Source: JBCCZC01 sp039188505
GTDB lineage: Bacteria; Pseudomonadota; Gammaproteobacteria; Xanthomonadales; SZUA-38
Direction of reading: 5' to 3'
Length of the DNA: 14,196 bases
NCBI GenBank assembly: GCA_039188505.1
Contig: JBCCZC010000114.1
Coordinates: forward strand, 1-14,196
Positions 6,538 to 14,196 of this stretch are shown piece by piece. Each line of letters opens with the position of its first letter. The stretch's first letter is position 1. The notes under the pieces are model-generated. The model worked only from the letters and a program-made list of their open reading frames with translations, did no database searches and had not been told where the DNA came from. A program made the position numbers and the translations under genes.

Positions 6538-7479
6538 TCATCCGACCGAGCAGGCGCCGCCTCCCAGAACACAGAATTTTGCGCAATGGGGGTGGAGCAG
6601 TGGGACCTCGCCCTCCGCATCGGCGAGATTTCGGCCGAGTTCGAAGCGCGGATCGTAGGGCAACAACGTGCAGGCGACGACCGTGGGGTGATCTGCACCG
6701 CGGCGCCGGACCACCATGCGGGATGTCGCACACATCACGTCATCTGGTGACTTGCCGAGGATTTCCCAACAGGCGGTCGTGATTTCGGGCACCGCTGCGG
6801 CCTCGTCCATCTCGGGAAAAAGGACGAGGCTGGCGGGGTCCTGCGCGTCGATCTCCACGCCGAGGTCGGCAAACAGGCGGGCGAAGCCAGCGCGCGCCGT
6901 CGGATCGTCCTCGCCCCACATGGTTCGGCCGGCAACCGTCAGGCGGCAGCCTGCGCTCCCCAGCCACTGCAGGCCCTTGATCGTCGGCCGCCAGCTGCGG
7001 GGGCCGCGCTCGAGCTCGTGCTGCTCGGCCTGGTGGTGATCGATCGAGACCCGCACCTCGAGGCGGTCGCCATAGCGGCGCGCGAGGTCGGCAAGCGCAT
7101 CGGCCTGTTTCATCATCGGGCGCATCGCGTTCGTGAGTACGATGACCTCGAAGCCCCGCTCGAGGCAGACACCGAGCATGGCGGGCAGTGCGGGGTTCAT
7201 GAATGGCTCGCCGCCCGTGAAGCCGATCTCGCGGGTGCCGAGGGACCGCGCCTCGATCTCATCGAGGTAGCCCGTGACCTCATCCAGCGTCAGGTAGCTC
7301 AGGCGATCGTTACTCGGGCTCGACTCGATGTAGCAGTTCTCGCAGGTGAGATTGCACAGCGTGCCGGTGTTGAACCACAGCGTTTCGAGGCGGCGCAGGC
7401 GCACGCTCGCCCGGGGCGAACCGTCCAGCGTTCGTCCGGGATCCCGGAAGGGACCGTTGGGAGGCGACTTGTCCGCCAT
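6538..7479 (-). CDS. Radical SAM protein with a cysteine-rich SPASM-like C-terminus
   Basis: A 313-residue radical SAM enzyme. The CNLTCENC motif (Cys42, Cys46, Cys49) binds the 4Fe-4S cluster that cleaves S-adenosylmethionine. IGFTGGEPFMNP (about 85-96) is the SAM-contacting GGE motif, followed by the partial barrel (VIVLTNAMRP, EVRVSIDH). The C-terminus has further cysteines at 250, 270, 299, 303 and 310 (HCAKFCVLGGGAC), a layout like SPASM or twitch auxiliary clusters, so a second iron-sulfur cluster is likely. SPASM enzymes often modify peptides or other macromolecules, but no short precursor peptide is evident here, so the substrate is unknown. The start at 7479 has AGGAGA four bases upstream. 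The exported protein gene follows after 26 bases; a 152-residue protein is divergent. Confidence 0.9.
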   Translation of the reverse strand: MADKSPPNGPFRDPGRTLDGSPRASVRLRRLETLWFNTGTLCNLTCENCYIESSPSNDRLSYLTLDEVTGYLDEIEARSLGTREIGFTGGEPFMNPALPAMLGVCLERGFEVIVLTNAMRPMMKQADALADLARRYGDRLEVRVSIDHHQAEQHELERGPRSWRPTIKGLQWLGSAGCRLTVAGRTMWGEDDPTARAGFARLFADLGVEIDAQDPASLVLFPEMDEAAAVPEITTACWEILGKSPDDVMCATSRMVVRRRGADHPTVVACTLLPYDPRFELGRNLADAEGEVPLLHPHCAKFCVLGGGACSVG

Positions 7480-7512
7480 TGTTTCTCCTTGCTCGCAGCT
7501 TGTAGGAAATTG

Positions 7513-7549
7513 GTGACGCTCAGCGTCACTTTCTGGCGCTCTGCGTCGC
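7513..7549. promoter_or_regulatory. Operator-like inverted repeat with a degenerate second copy
   Basis: GTGACGC and GCGTCAC (7513-7519 and 7523-7529) form a perfect 17-bp inverted repeat around TCA. A related copy, TGGCGCTCTGCGTCGC (7534-7549), matches 13 of 16 bases and starts 20 bases later, about two helical turns. Both lie in the leader or promoter of the radical SAM gene. The binding protein is unknown. Confidence 0.4.
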
Positions 7550-7560
7550 ATTCCGTGACA

Positions 7561-7587
7561 CAGTTAACAAAGACGAACTGTTAACTG
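7561..7587. promoter_or_regulatory. CAGTTAAC inverted repeat between divergent genes
   Basis: CAGTTAAC (7561-7568) and GTTAACTG (7580-7587) are perfect inverted arms around 11 bases; each arm contains the palindrome GTTAAC, centres 17 bases apart. It is the most AT-rich part of the gap and lies 48 bases before the plus-strand ATG, so it may be an operator or part of both promoters. No strong -35/-10 pair was found on either strand. Confidence 0.4.
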
Positions 7588-7634
7588 ACGTAAAAAGTCA
7601 CCCCATGGAGCAATGACTTCAACGGAGGAACACC

Positions 7635-8086
7635 ATGTCACCCCTGCAGCGCGTGCTGGCCTATACCCGCCTGACCCAGCTCTCGATCGAGATGACGCGA
7701 GTCGAGAAAGTGGTGCAGGACTACCAACAGGACCAGCGACACAAGCTTGCGCTTGCACTCGCACGCGAAATGAAGGCCGCCGCGGCCGCACCGGAACCGC
7801 ATCTCTACCAGAGCAGCGAGAATTCAGGCTACCGCGATTGGGGTGACGGGACCCGTCTCGGGATGCATCGGGTGAAGTCGAAAAACCCCGACGTGCAGGT
7901 CTGCGGCATCGCCCTGTGGCTGGCCGTGGCCTACCACGAGACGCTGCGCCTCGAGAACACGACCGCGAAGTCGATCCACCGGCGCATCATCCGCATCTCG
8001 CGCGAACTGAAGGAATTCTCGGACCGGCCGCGATCCCGCGCCGAGCGCGCTGAAGATGTCATGGCTGCCCGTCAGACTGCCACCGG

Positions 8087-8093
<7 letters not shown>
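7635..8093 (+). CDS. Conserved-looking hypothetical protein, 152 residues
   Basis: I do not recognise this family. The start is well supported: GGAGG lies six bases before the ATG. The protein is rich in charged residues and probably soluble and helical. Residues about 10-50 form a long helix (VVQDYQQDQRHKLALALAREMKAA), a Gly/Asp-rich middle follows (SGYRDWGDGTRLGMHRV, 64-80), then a hydrophobic helix (GIALWLAVAYHET, 91-103) and a basic C-terminal helix with many Arg. There is no signal peptide and a single Cys (90). It is divergent from the radical SAM gene across 155 bases that hold two inverted repeats, so shared control is possible. Its last 7 bases overlap the end of the convergent psd gene. 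Confidence 0.8.
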
Positions 8094-8980
<887 letters not shown>

Positions 8981-8985
8981 CGGGG

Positions 8986-9624
8986 TCAGCCGGCCATCAG
9001 GCGGGCGAGGTCATCCGCGAACGCTTCGGGGTCCGGCGGCGGCCGCAGCTGGCCCCGCAGGCGCCCGGCCGGATCCACGATCATGACGCCGGCGCTGTGA
9101 TCGACGGTGTAGTCGAGATCGCCAGGCTCATGCTCCTCGACGAAGAACGCGGCGCCCAGGTCCAGCGCGAAGCGAGCCAGCGCCTCGGGTTCGCCGGTGG
9201 CGGCCCGGAAGGATTCGTCGAAGAAGGTGACGTACTGGCCCATGACCTCGGGATCGTCGCGCTCCGGATCGACCGAAATGAGCGTGACCCGGGGCGGCGC
9301 GATGCCGCGCTCCGCGAGCAGGCCGTTGGCGTCGCGCAGCACGCCGAGCGTGTTCGGGCAGATGTCGGGGCAGTGGGTAAACCCGAAAAATACGAGGTCC
9401 CATTCGCCCTGGAGGGCCTCGAGGCCGAAAGCGCCCCCGTCCATACCGATGAGCTCGAACGGCTCGATGGACCGTGGCTCCGGATAGAGGGCGGTGGCGC
9501 GCAATTCCTGGGGCGCTTGACCCTGTCCGGAGAACCACAGGCCGGCACCCATGGCCAGGATTCCGACGGCGACCGCGACGGCAATGATGGTGGAGCTTTT
9601 CGCTCCAGGGGATTCAGTTATCAT
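8986..9624 (-). CDS. SCO1/SenC-family copper chaperone
   Basis: Membrane-anchored thioredoxin-fold protein of 212 residues that in this family delivers copper to the CuA centre of cytochrome c oxidase. One membrane helix (about 11-31) anchors a periplasmic domain. The copper ligands are present: Cys85 and Cys89 in THCPDICPNT, and His176 in DYTVDHSA. VTLISVDPERDDPEV (113-127) is a family signature. The ATG at 9624 is preceded not by a ribosome site but by TATAAT eight bases away, so the message may be leaderless. psd follows after 5 bases, probably in the same transcript, although the two functions share only the membrane. No oxidase subunit gene is in the window. Confidence 0.95.
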   Translation of the reverse strand: MITESPGAKSSTIIAVAVAVGILAMGAGLWFSGQGQAPQELRATALYPEPRSIEPFELIGMDGGAFGLEALQGEWDLVFFGFTHCPDICPNTLGVLRDANGLLAERGIAPPRVTLISVDPERDDPEVMGQYVTFFDESFRAATGEPEALARFALDLGAAFFVEEHEPGDLDYTVDHSAGVMIVDPAGRLRGQLRPPPDPEAFADDLARLMAG

Positions 9625-9632
9625 GCGCGCGA

Positions 9633-9638
9633 ATTATA
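9633..9638 (-). promoter_or_regulatory. Candidate -10 box (TATAAT) for the SCO1-psd unit
   Basis: A perfect TATAAT on the minus strand ends eight bases before the SCO1 ATG. The -35 region (TTCCAC or ATTCCA at the right distance) is weak. It lies in the narrow space shared with the start of divergent prmB. Confidence 0.4.
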
Positions 9639-9652
9639 GCGGGTGCGCGTCT

Positions 9653-10594
9653 GTGTGGAATCAATCGGAGCTCGCGGAGCTGGTCTCTGCGCGCGACTTC
9701 ATTCGTTGGGGTGCCTCGCGCATGCTGGCGGCCGACGTGGCGTTCGGCCACGGGACAGACAATGCCGTCGACGAGGCCGCGTACCTCGTGGCCCACGCCC
9801 TGCATTTCGCTCCCCTGCTGCCCGAGGGTTTCCTCGACGCGCGCCTGACGGCCGCCGAGAAGGAAGCGGTCGCGACCCTGGTCGAACAGCGCGTGACCCT
9901 GCGCGTGCCCGCCGCCTATCTGACCGGCGAGGCGTGGTTCGCCGGTTTGCGCTTCGCTGTCGACGAACGGGTGCTGGTGCCGCGTTCGCCGATTGCCGAA
10001 CTGATCGAGACCCGCTTCGAGCCTTGGGTCGACGCGCCGCCCGAGCGGATCCTCGATCTCTGCACCGGTAGCGGCTGCATCGGCATCGCTTGCGCGGTTC
10101 ATTTGGACGCCGAAGTCGTGGCCACCGACATCTCGGTCGATGCGCTCGCCGTGGCCCGGGAAAACGTCACGGCGCACGGCGTCGACCATCAGGTAAGCTG
10201 CGTCCAATCCGATGTCTACGCGGCGCTGGACGCCGAGGAGTTCGACCTGATCGTGAGCAATCCGCCCTACGTGTCGGCCGCCGAGTGTGCCGGCCTGCCG
10301 GCCGAATACCGCGCCGAACCCGAACTCGGGTTGCGCTCGGGGGAAGACGGCCTCGATGTCCCCCTGCGCATCCTTGCGGGCGCGCCACGACATCTCCGGC
10401 CCGGCGGCACGCTGGTGCTCGAGGTCGGCGCTACGGGGGCCGCCCTGGATGCGGCGCTGCCGGAGGGCTGTGCGCACTGGATTGCCTTCGAGCGGGGCGG
10501 CGATGGCGTCTGCCAGCTTGAGGGCGCGGGGCTCGCGGCGGCCAGCGAGGCCGCGGCGGCGGCCCTGGCGACGAGGCGGCTCGATGGGCGCTAA
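9653..10594 (+). CDS. prmB: Ribosomal protein uL3 N5-glutamine methyltransferase
   Basis: S-adenosylmethionine-dependent methyltransferase that modifies a glutamine of ribosomal protein L3. The N-terminal helical domain (RWGASRM, FGHGTDNAVDEA) and VPAAYLTGEAWFAGLRF with VDERVLVPRSPI (85-113) separate PrmB from its relative PrmC. The SAM-binding loop is DLCTGSGCIGI (135-145), and NPPY at 203-206 is the catalytic motif of glutamine methyltransferases. The GTG at 9653 gives 313 residues against 310 in E. coli and aligns best; an ATG at 9623 would add ten residues and overlap the divergent SCO1 gene. Neither has a good ribosome site. The C-terminus is Ala-rich and extended. The gene overlaps aroC by 11 bases, so translation is probably coupled. 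Confidence 0.95.
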   Translation: MWNQSELAELVSARDFIRWGASRMLAADVAFGHGTDNAVDEAAYLVAHALHFAPLLPEGFLDARLTAAEKEAVATLVEQRVTLRVPAAYLTGEAWFAGLRFAVDERVLVPRSPIAELIETRFEPWVDAPPERILDLCTGSGCIGIACAVHLDAEVVATDISVDALAVARENVTAHGVDHQVSCVQSDVYAALDAEEFDLIVSNPPYVSAAECAGLPAEYRAEPELGLRSGEDGLDVPLRILAGAPRHLRPGGTLVLEVGATGAALDAALPEGCAHWIAFERGGDGVCQLEGAGLAAASEAAAAALATRRLDGR

Positions 10595-11690
10595 TACCTT
10601 CGGCCGGCTCCTCGCCGTCACGACCTTCGGCGAAAGCCACGGGCCCGCGATCGGTTGTGTGATCGATGGCTTTCCGCCCGGGCTCGAGATCACGCCGGAT
10701 GAGATCAAGGACGAGCTGGTACGTCGCGCGACGGGGCGGTCGCGGCACACCTCGCAGCGCCGGGAGGCGGATGACGTCCAGTTCCTGTCGGGCTTCTTCG
10801 AGGGGCGGACCACGGGGACGCCCATCTGCCTGCTGATCTACAACACCGACGCGCGATCGAAGGACTACAGCAAGATCGCCGACGTCTTCCGCCCGGGGCA
10901 TGCGGACTACACCTACCAGCGCAAGTACGGCTTCCGGGACTATCGCGGGGGCGGTCGGTCCTCGGCCCGCGAGACCACCATGCGCGTCGCGGCGGGCGCC
11001 CTGGCGCGCAAGTGGTTGCGCGAGCGCCTCGGTGTGGAGATTTTCGGCTACCTGTCGGAGCTGGGGCCGCACCGCCCGGAGACGATCGATCCGTCGATCG
11101 TGGACGACAACCCGTTCTTCTGCCCCGACCCGGAACTCGTGCCGGTCCTTGAGCAGTACATGGATCGCCTGCGCAAGTCGGGCGATTCCGTTGGTGCCCG
11201 CGTCACGGTCGTGGCCCGCGGCGTCCCGGCCGGCCTCGGGGAACCCATCTACGGCAAGCTCGACGGTGAGCTGGCGGCGGCGATGATGAGCATCAACGCG
11301 GTCAAGGGCGTGGAAGTCGGCGCCGGTTTCCGCTCCGCTTCCCAGCTGGGCACGGAGCACCGGGATGAGATCACCCCCGAAGGCTTCGTCGGGAACGAGG
11401 CCGGCGGGGTGCTCGGCGGCATCTCCACGGGCCAGGACGTGGTCGTCAGCATGGCGCTGAAGCCCACTTCCAGCCTCCGGCTGCCGTGCCGCTCGGTGAA
11501 CGCGGCCGGGGAACCGGTGGAAGTCGTCACCCACGGGCGGCATGATCCGTGTGTCGGCATCCGCGCGACGCCCATCGCCGAGGCGATGCTCGCGCTGGTG
11601 CTCATGGATCAGACTCTACGGCACCGCGGCCAGAATGCCGACGTCGGCGACACCGGCCCGGCCATTCCGCCAGGACAGGGATCGTTTTGA
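10584..11690 (+). CDS. aroC: Chorismate synthase
   Basis: Last enzyme of the shikimate pathway: 5-enolpyruvylshikimate-3-phosphate to chorismate, using reduced FMN. The protein has 368 residues, a usual length. Signatures are GESHGPAIGCVIDG near the start (16-29), the central stretch YGFRDYRGGGRSSARETTMRVAAGALA, and RHDPCVGIRATPIAEAML near the end, all standard for the family with the conserved histidines present. The start MGANTFG at 10584 fits family alignments; the open frame running in from upstream is a shadow of prmB. It lies within a tight plus-strand series: prmB overlaps its start by 11 bases, and its TGA shares one base with the ATG of asd. Its product chorismate is the substrate of the TyrA encoded at 3513-4643. 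Confidence 0.98.
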   Translation: MGANTFGRLLAVTTFGESHGPAIGCVIDGFPPGLEITPDEIKDELVRRATGRSRHTSQRREADDVQFLSGFFEGRTTGTPICLLIYNTDARSKDYSKIADVFRPGHADYTYQRKYGFRDYRGGGRSSARETTMRVAAGALARKWLRERLGVEIFGYLSELGPHRPETIDPSIVDDNPFFCPDPELVPVLEQYMDRLRKSGDSVGARVTVVARGVPAGLGEPIYGKLDGELAAAMMSINAVKGVEVGAGFRSASQLGTEHRDEITPEGFVGNEAGGVLGGISTGQDVVVSMALKPTSSLRLPCRSVNAAGEPVEVVTHGRHDPCVGIRATPIAEAMLALVLMDQTLRHRGQNADVGDTGPAIPPGQGSF

Positions 11691-12709
11691 TGAGCAGGCA
11701 ATGGCGAGTAGCAGTGGTCGGCGCGACGGGCGCGGTGGGTGAGGCCATGGTCTCGATCCTCGCCCAGCGCGAGTTTCCCGTGGGCGAGCTGATCCCGCTG
11801 GCGAGCGAACGCTCGGCCGGCGACACGGTCGACTACGGCAAGCGGTCGATCACGGTGCGCAACCTCGAGGAATTCGACTTCGCCGACGCGGACCTGGCGC
11901 TGTTCTCCGCTGGCGGCTCGATCTCGCGTGAATACGCGCCGCGCGCCGCGGATGCGGGCTGCGTCGTCGTCGACAACTCCTCGGAGTTTCGCTACGACCC
12001 CGACGTGCCGCTGGTCGTCTCCGAGGTCAATCCTGACGCGATTGCGGATTTCCGCGAGCGCAACATCATCGCCAACCCGAACTGTTCGACGATGCAGATG
12101 CTCGTCGCCGTGGCGCCGATCCATCGCGCCGTTGGCGTCACGCGCATCAACGTCGCCACCTACCAGAGCGTTTCCGGCGCCGGCCGGGGGGGCATGAAGG
12201 AACTCGCGGAGCAGACCGCGGCGCTGCTGAACTTCAAGACAAAGCAACCGGAGCAGTTTCCGGTCCAGATTGCTTTCAACGCCATCCCGCACATCGACCG
12301 CTTCGAAGAGAACGGTTTCACGCGGGAGGAGATGAAGATGGTCTGGGAGACGCACAAGATCCTCGATCCGGGCATCGGGGTGAATCCGACCGCGGTGCGC
12401 GTCCCGGTCTTCTACGGTCACTCGGAAGCCGTGCATCTCGAAACGCGCGTTCCGCTCGATCCGGCCGAGGCGCGGGAGCTTCTGGCGGACGCCCCGGGCG
12501 TCGTCGTCGTGGACGAGGCGGAATCCGGCGGCTATCCGACCGCGGTGACGCACGCCGCCGAGAGCGACGGGGTCTTCGTCGGTCGAATCCGGCAGGATCC
12601 AAGCCACCCCTGTGGCCTCGACCTCTGGATCGTCTCGGACAATCTGCGGAAGGGCGCGGCGCTCAACGCGGTTCAGATTGCCGAGCTATTGGTAAATCAT
12701 CATTTATAA
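11690..12709 (+). CDS. asd: Aspartate-semialdehyde dehydrogenase
   Basis: NADPH-dependent reduction of aspartyl-phosphate to aspartate semialdehyde, the branch point to lysine/diaminopimelate, threonine and methionine. The protein has 339 residues. VVGATGAVGEAM (9-20) is the nucleotide-binding loop; Cys132 in NPNCSTMQM is the catalytic nucleophile; His244 in FYGHSEAVHLE, with Arg237, provides the acid/base and substrate contacts. SVSGAGRGGMKEL (160-172) is a further signature. The length and the SGAGR pattern suit the type found in many bacteria including Pseudomonas. Its ATG overlaps the aroC stop by one base (TGATG), with CAGGGA about nine bases upstream. A candidate fimV promoter overlaps its 3' end. 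Confidence 0.97.
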   Translation: MSRQWRVAVVGATGAVGEAMVSILAQREFPVGELIPLASERSAGDTVDYGKRSITVRNLEEFDFADADLALFSAGGSISREYAPRAADAGCVVVDNSSEFRYDPDVPLVVSEVNPDAIADFRERNIIANPNCSTMQMLVAVAPIHRAVGVTRINVATYQSVSGAGRGGMKELAEQTAALLNFKTKQPEQFPVQIAFNAIPHIDRFEENGFTREEMKMVWETHKILDPGIGVNPTAVRVPVFYGHSEAVHLETRVPLDPAEARELLADAPGVVVVDEAESGGYPTAVTHAAESDGVFVGRIRQDPSHPCGLDLWIVSDNLRKGAALNAVQIAELLVNHHL

Positions 12710-12717
12710 TCTATAGT
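12689..12717 (+). promoter_or_regulatory. Candidate sigma-70 promoter of fimV
   Basis: -35 TTGGTA (12689-12694, 4 of 6) and -10 TATAGT (12712-12717, 5 of 6) are spaced by 17 bases. The -35 lies inside the last codons of asd. The leader to the fimV ATG would be about 85 bases. The -10 sits in a short AT-rich near-palindrome (TATAATCTATAGTTATA). Confidence 0.5.
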
Positions 12718-12722
12718 TATAG

Positions 12723-12738
12723 CCGCATCATGAGGCGG
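12723..12738. repeat. Short inverted repeat in the fimV leader
   Basis: CCGC and GCGG arms with a TCATGA core, one mismatch. It would fall at or just past the transcription start of the candidate fimV promoter, so it could be an operator, or a weak asd terminator with TCTGTTAATT after it. Confidence 0.3.
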
Positions 12739-12807
12739 TCTGTTAATTATCGCCCGTAACTGAATCGAGAATTCCTGGGTGGACGGAATCCGCGGGGGCT
12801 TGAGGCC

Positions 12808-14196
12808 ATGATTCAACGTTTGCTACGTGTCGCGCTGATCGGAGCGCTGCTGCCGGCCACGAGCTGGGCACTGGGTGTCGGTGAGATCCAGGTGCGCTCG
12901 AAGCTCAATGAGCCACTGCGCGCCGAAATCGAACTGATCTACAGCGACACTTCCGAAGCCGAAGGGGCAGCCGTGCAGCTGGCCTCCGTCGAAGACTTCG
13001 AACGCGTCGGTCTCGACCCGTCCCTGGCGGGCAACGAGCTGATGTTCAACGTCGTTCGCAACGACCAGGGCAACTTCGTCATCGAGGTGACGTCGCTTGC
13101 GCCAGTTGTCGAGACGTTCCTCGATTTCCTCATCGAGGTCCAGTGGGAGAACGGACGGCTTCTGCGGGAGTACGTGATCCTCCTTGATCCGCCCGTCACG
13201 GCCCCGAGCCCGGTGCAGGTCGCGCCGCTGCCGAGCAGCGAGCCGCCGGCACCGATCGCCCGACCGACGACCACGCCGAGCACCACGCCGCGGACAACCC
13301 GGCCGACCCGGTCGACCGGCGGCAGCGATTACACGGTGGCGCGCGGCGACACGCTCTGGGAGATTGCCCGGGACTACCGTCCGGACGACTCCATCACCAT
13401 CAACCAGATGATGGTCGCGATCCTGCGCATGAATCCCGACGCGTTCTACGAGAACAACGTCAATGCCCTGCGCGAGGGCGCGATTCTTCGGATTCCGGAC
13501 AGCGCGGAATCCGCCGCCATCTCGCTCGGCGCCGCCAACAGCACCGTGCAGGAGCACAACGAGCTGTTCAACATCTATGTGCGCAGCCAGACCGGCGGCG
13601 CCGTGCCGACCATCTCCGATGCTGGCGCCGATGCAGAGTACGATTCGGCCAGCGGGCGCACGGCCCCCAGCGAGGCCGATTCCCGCCTCGAGCTGGTGCC
13701 GCCCGGCAACGACACGCGCTCGGTTGCCGACCGGCCCGGCGCCGGTGAAGAAGCCCAGCGCATGCGAGAGGAGCTGGCGCGGGTCCGCGAGGATCTGATC
13801 AGCGCTCGCCAGGAAAACACGGAACTCCAGGATCGCGTCGGCGAACTGGAGGAGCTCGTCGGCAGCATGGAGCGGGCAATCTCCCTCAAGGACGCCGATC
13901 TCGCGGACCTCGAGTCCCAGCTGCGCGCCGCGCGCGAGACCGAAGCCGATCTGACCGCCGGAACGACGCCGGCCCCGGTCACGGAGGCGCCGGCAACGTC
14001 GCCGATCGTGGAGCCCGAGCCGACCGTGCCGGCCACCACTGACCAACCGATCGCCGAGGAGCCGGCCGACCAGGTGCCCGCGGGCGCCGCGCCGCCCCAG
14101 CCGCGGCCGACCACGGAGCCCGTCACCTTCGACGAGGAGCCCGGCCTGCTCTCGAACCCGCTGATTCTCGGCGGTGGTGCGCTGGTGCTGCTCGGC
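12808..14196 (+). CDS. fimV: FimV-family polar hub / type IV pilus assembly protein (3' end cut by window)
   Basis: Inner-membrane protein with a large periplasmic N-terminal part; in Pseudomonas and relatives FimV binds peptidoglycan and organises type IV pili and polar proteins. 463 codons are present and the frame is open at the edge. Residues 1-21 are a signal peptide, and ALGVGEIQVRSKLNEPLRAEI is the typical FimV mature start. The domain to about 128 is followed by a Pro/Thr-rich linker (130-173), a LysM domain (DYTVARGDTLWEIARDY to REGAILRIPD, 174-231), another linker, a coiled coil (about 315-380, heptad-like Leu, Glu and Arg), and a second Pro/Thr/Glu-rich linker. The membrane helix begins near 449. 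The cytoplasmic part with TPR motifs is expected beyond the window. The ATG at 12808 has GAGG a few bases upstream; it follows asd by 98 bases that hold a promoter candidate. Confidence 0.95.
   Translation, partial: MIQRLLRVALIGALLPATSWALGVGEIQVRSKLNEPLRAEIELIYSDTSEAEGAAVQLASVEDFERVGLDPSLAGNELMFNVVRNDQGNFVIEVTSLAPVVETFLDFLIEVQWENGRLLREYVILLDPPVTAPSPVQVAPLPSSEPPAPIARPTTTPSTTPRTTRPTRSTGGSDYTVARGDTLWEIARDYRPDDSITINQMMVAILRMNPDAFYENNVNALREGAILRIPDSAESAAISLGAANSTVQEHNELFNIYVRSQTGGAVPTISDAGADAEYDSASGRTAPSEADSRLELVPPGNDTRSVADRPGAGEEAQRMREELARVREDLISARQENTELQDRVGELEELVGSMERAISLKDADLADLESQLRAARETEADLTAGTTPAPVTEAPATSPIVEPEPTVPATTDQPIAEEPADQVPAGAAPPQPRPTTEPVTFDEEPGLLSNPLILGGGALVLLG

Noticed and set aside
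9614..10825. Long minus-strand open frame opposite prmB (403 codons)
   Set aside because: It lies opposite clear PrmB motifs; its length comes from GC-rich codon bias and its translation resembles no family.
10431..11543. Long minus-strand open frame opposite aroC
   Set aside because: aroC signatures on the plus strand are unambiguous; the opposite frame is a compositional shadow.
12823..14046. Minus-strand open frame of 407 codons opposite fimV
   Set aside because: FimV start, LysM domain and coiled coil on the plus strand explain the region; the opposite frame has low-complexity Arg/Gly content and no ribosome site.

Overview
The window is high-GC chromosomal DNA from a gammaproteobacterium. 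The main evidence is the run prmB-aroC-asd-fimV at the right end, an order known from Pseudomonas-like gammaproteobacteria, where truA usually follows. A fused chorismate mutase/prephenate dehydrogenase (TyrA) of E. coli-like length and a FimV with a LysM domain agree with this. I cannot name a genus from the sequence. I see no rRNA, tRNA, CRISPR array, insertion sequence or phage gene.

Left part (1-3150, all genes on the minus strand): a secreted cysteine-rich protein cut by the window edge and preceded by a good sigma-54-type promoter; a TetR-family regulator; and, upstream of it on the same strand, an alpha/beta hydrolase. The hydrolase promoter carries an inverted repeat exactly between its -35 and -10 boxes, the usual site of a TetR-type operator. 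About 630 bases without a convincing gene follow (2520-3149), partly of lower GC.

Middle (3150-8093): a small membrane protein (minus), TyrA (minus), a divergent exported CsgG-like protein (plus), then a minus-strand pair of a radical SAM protein and a small exported protein of unknown function. Divergent from that pair is a 152-residue protein of unknown function. The region between the two transcription directions holds two sets of inverted repeats. Several hairpins sit at gene ends.

Right part (8087-14196): SCO1/SenC copper chaperone followed by phosphatidylserine decarboxylase (minus), and divergent from them the tightly packed prmB-aroC-asd series (11-base and 1-base overlaps), then fimV, which has its own promoter candidate and runs off the right edge.

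In terms of function, aroC and tyrA both serve aromatic amino acid synthesis (chorismate, then prephenate to 4-hydroxyphenylpyruvate) but are about 6 kb apart. asd serves the aspartate family and cell-wall diaminopimelate. psd makes phosphatidylethanolamine, SCO1 helps load copper into cytochrome oxidase, and fimV organises the cell pole and type IV pili. The accessory parts most worth a second look are the TetR/hydrolase control region, the radical SAM pair with its divergent control region, and the sigma-54-linked cysteine-rich protein. I found no clearly new system; these are leads, not proof.
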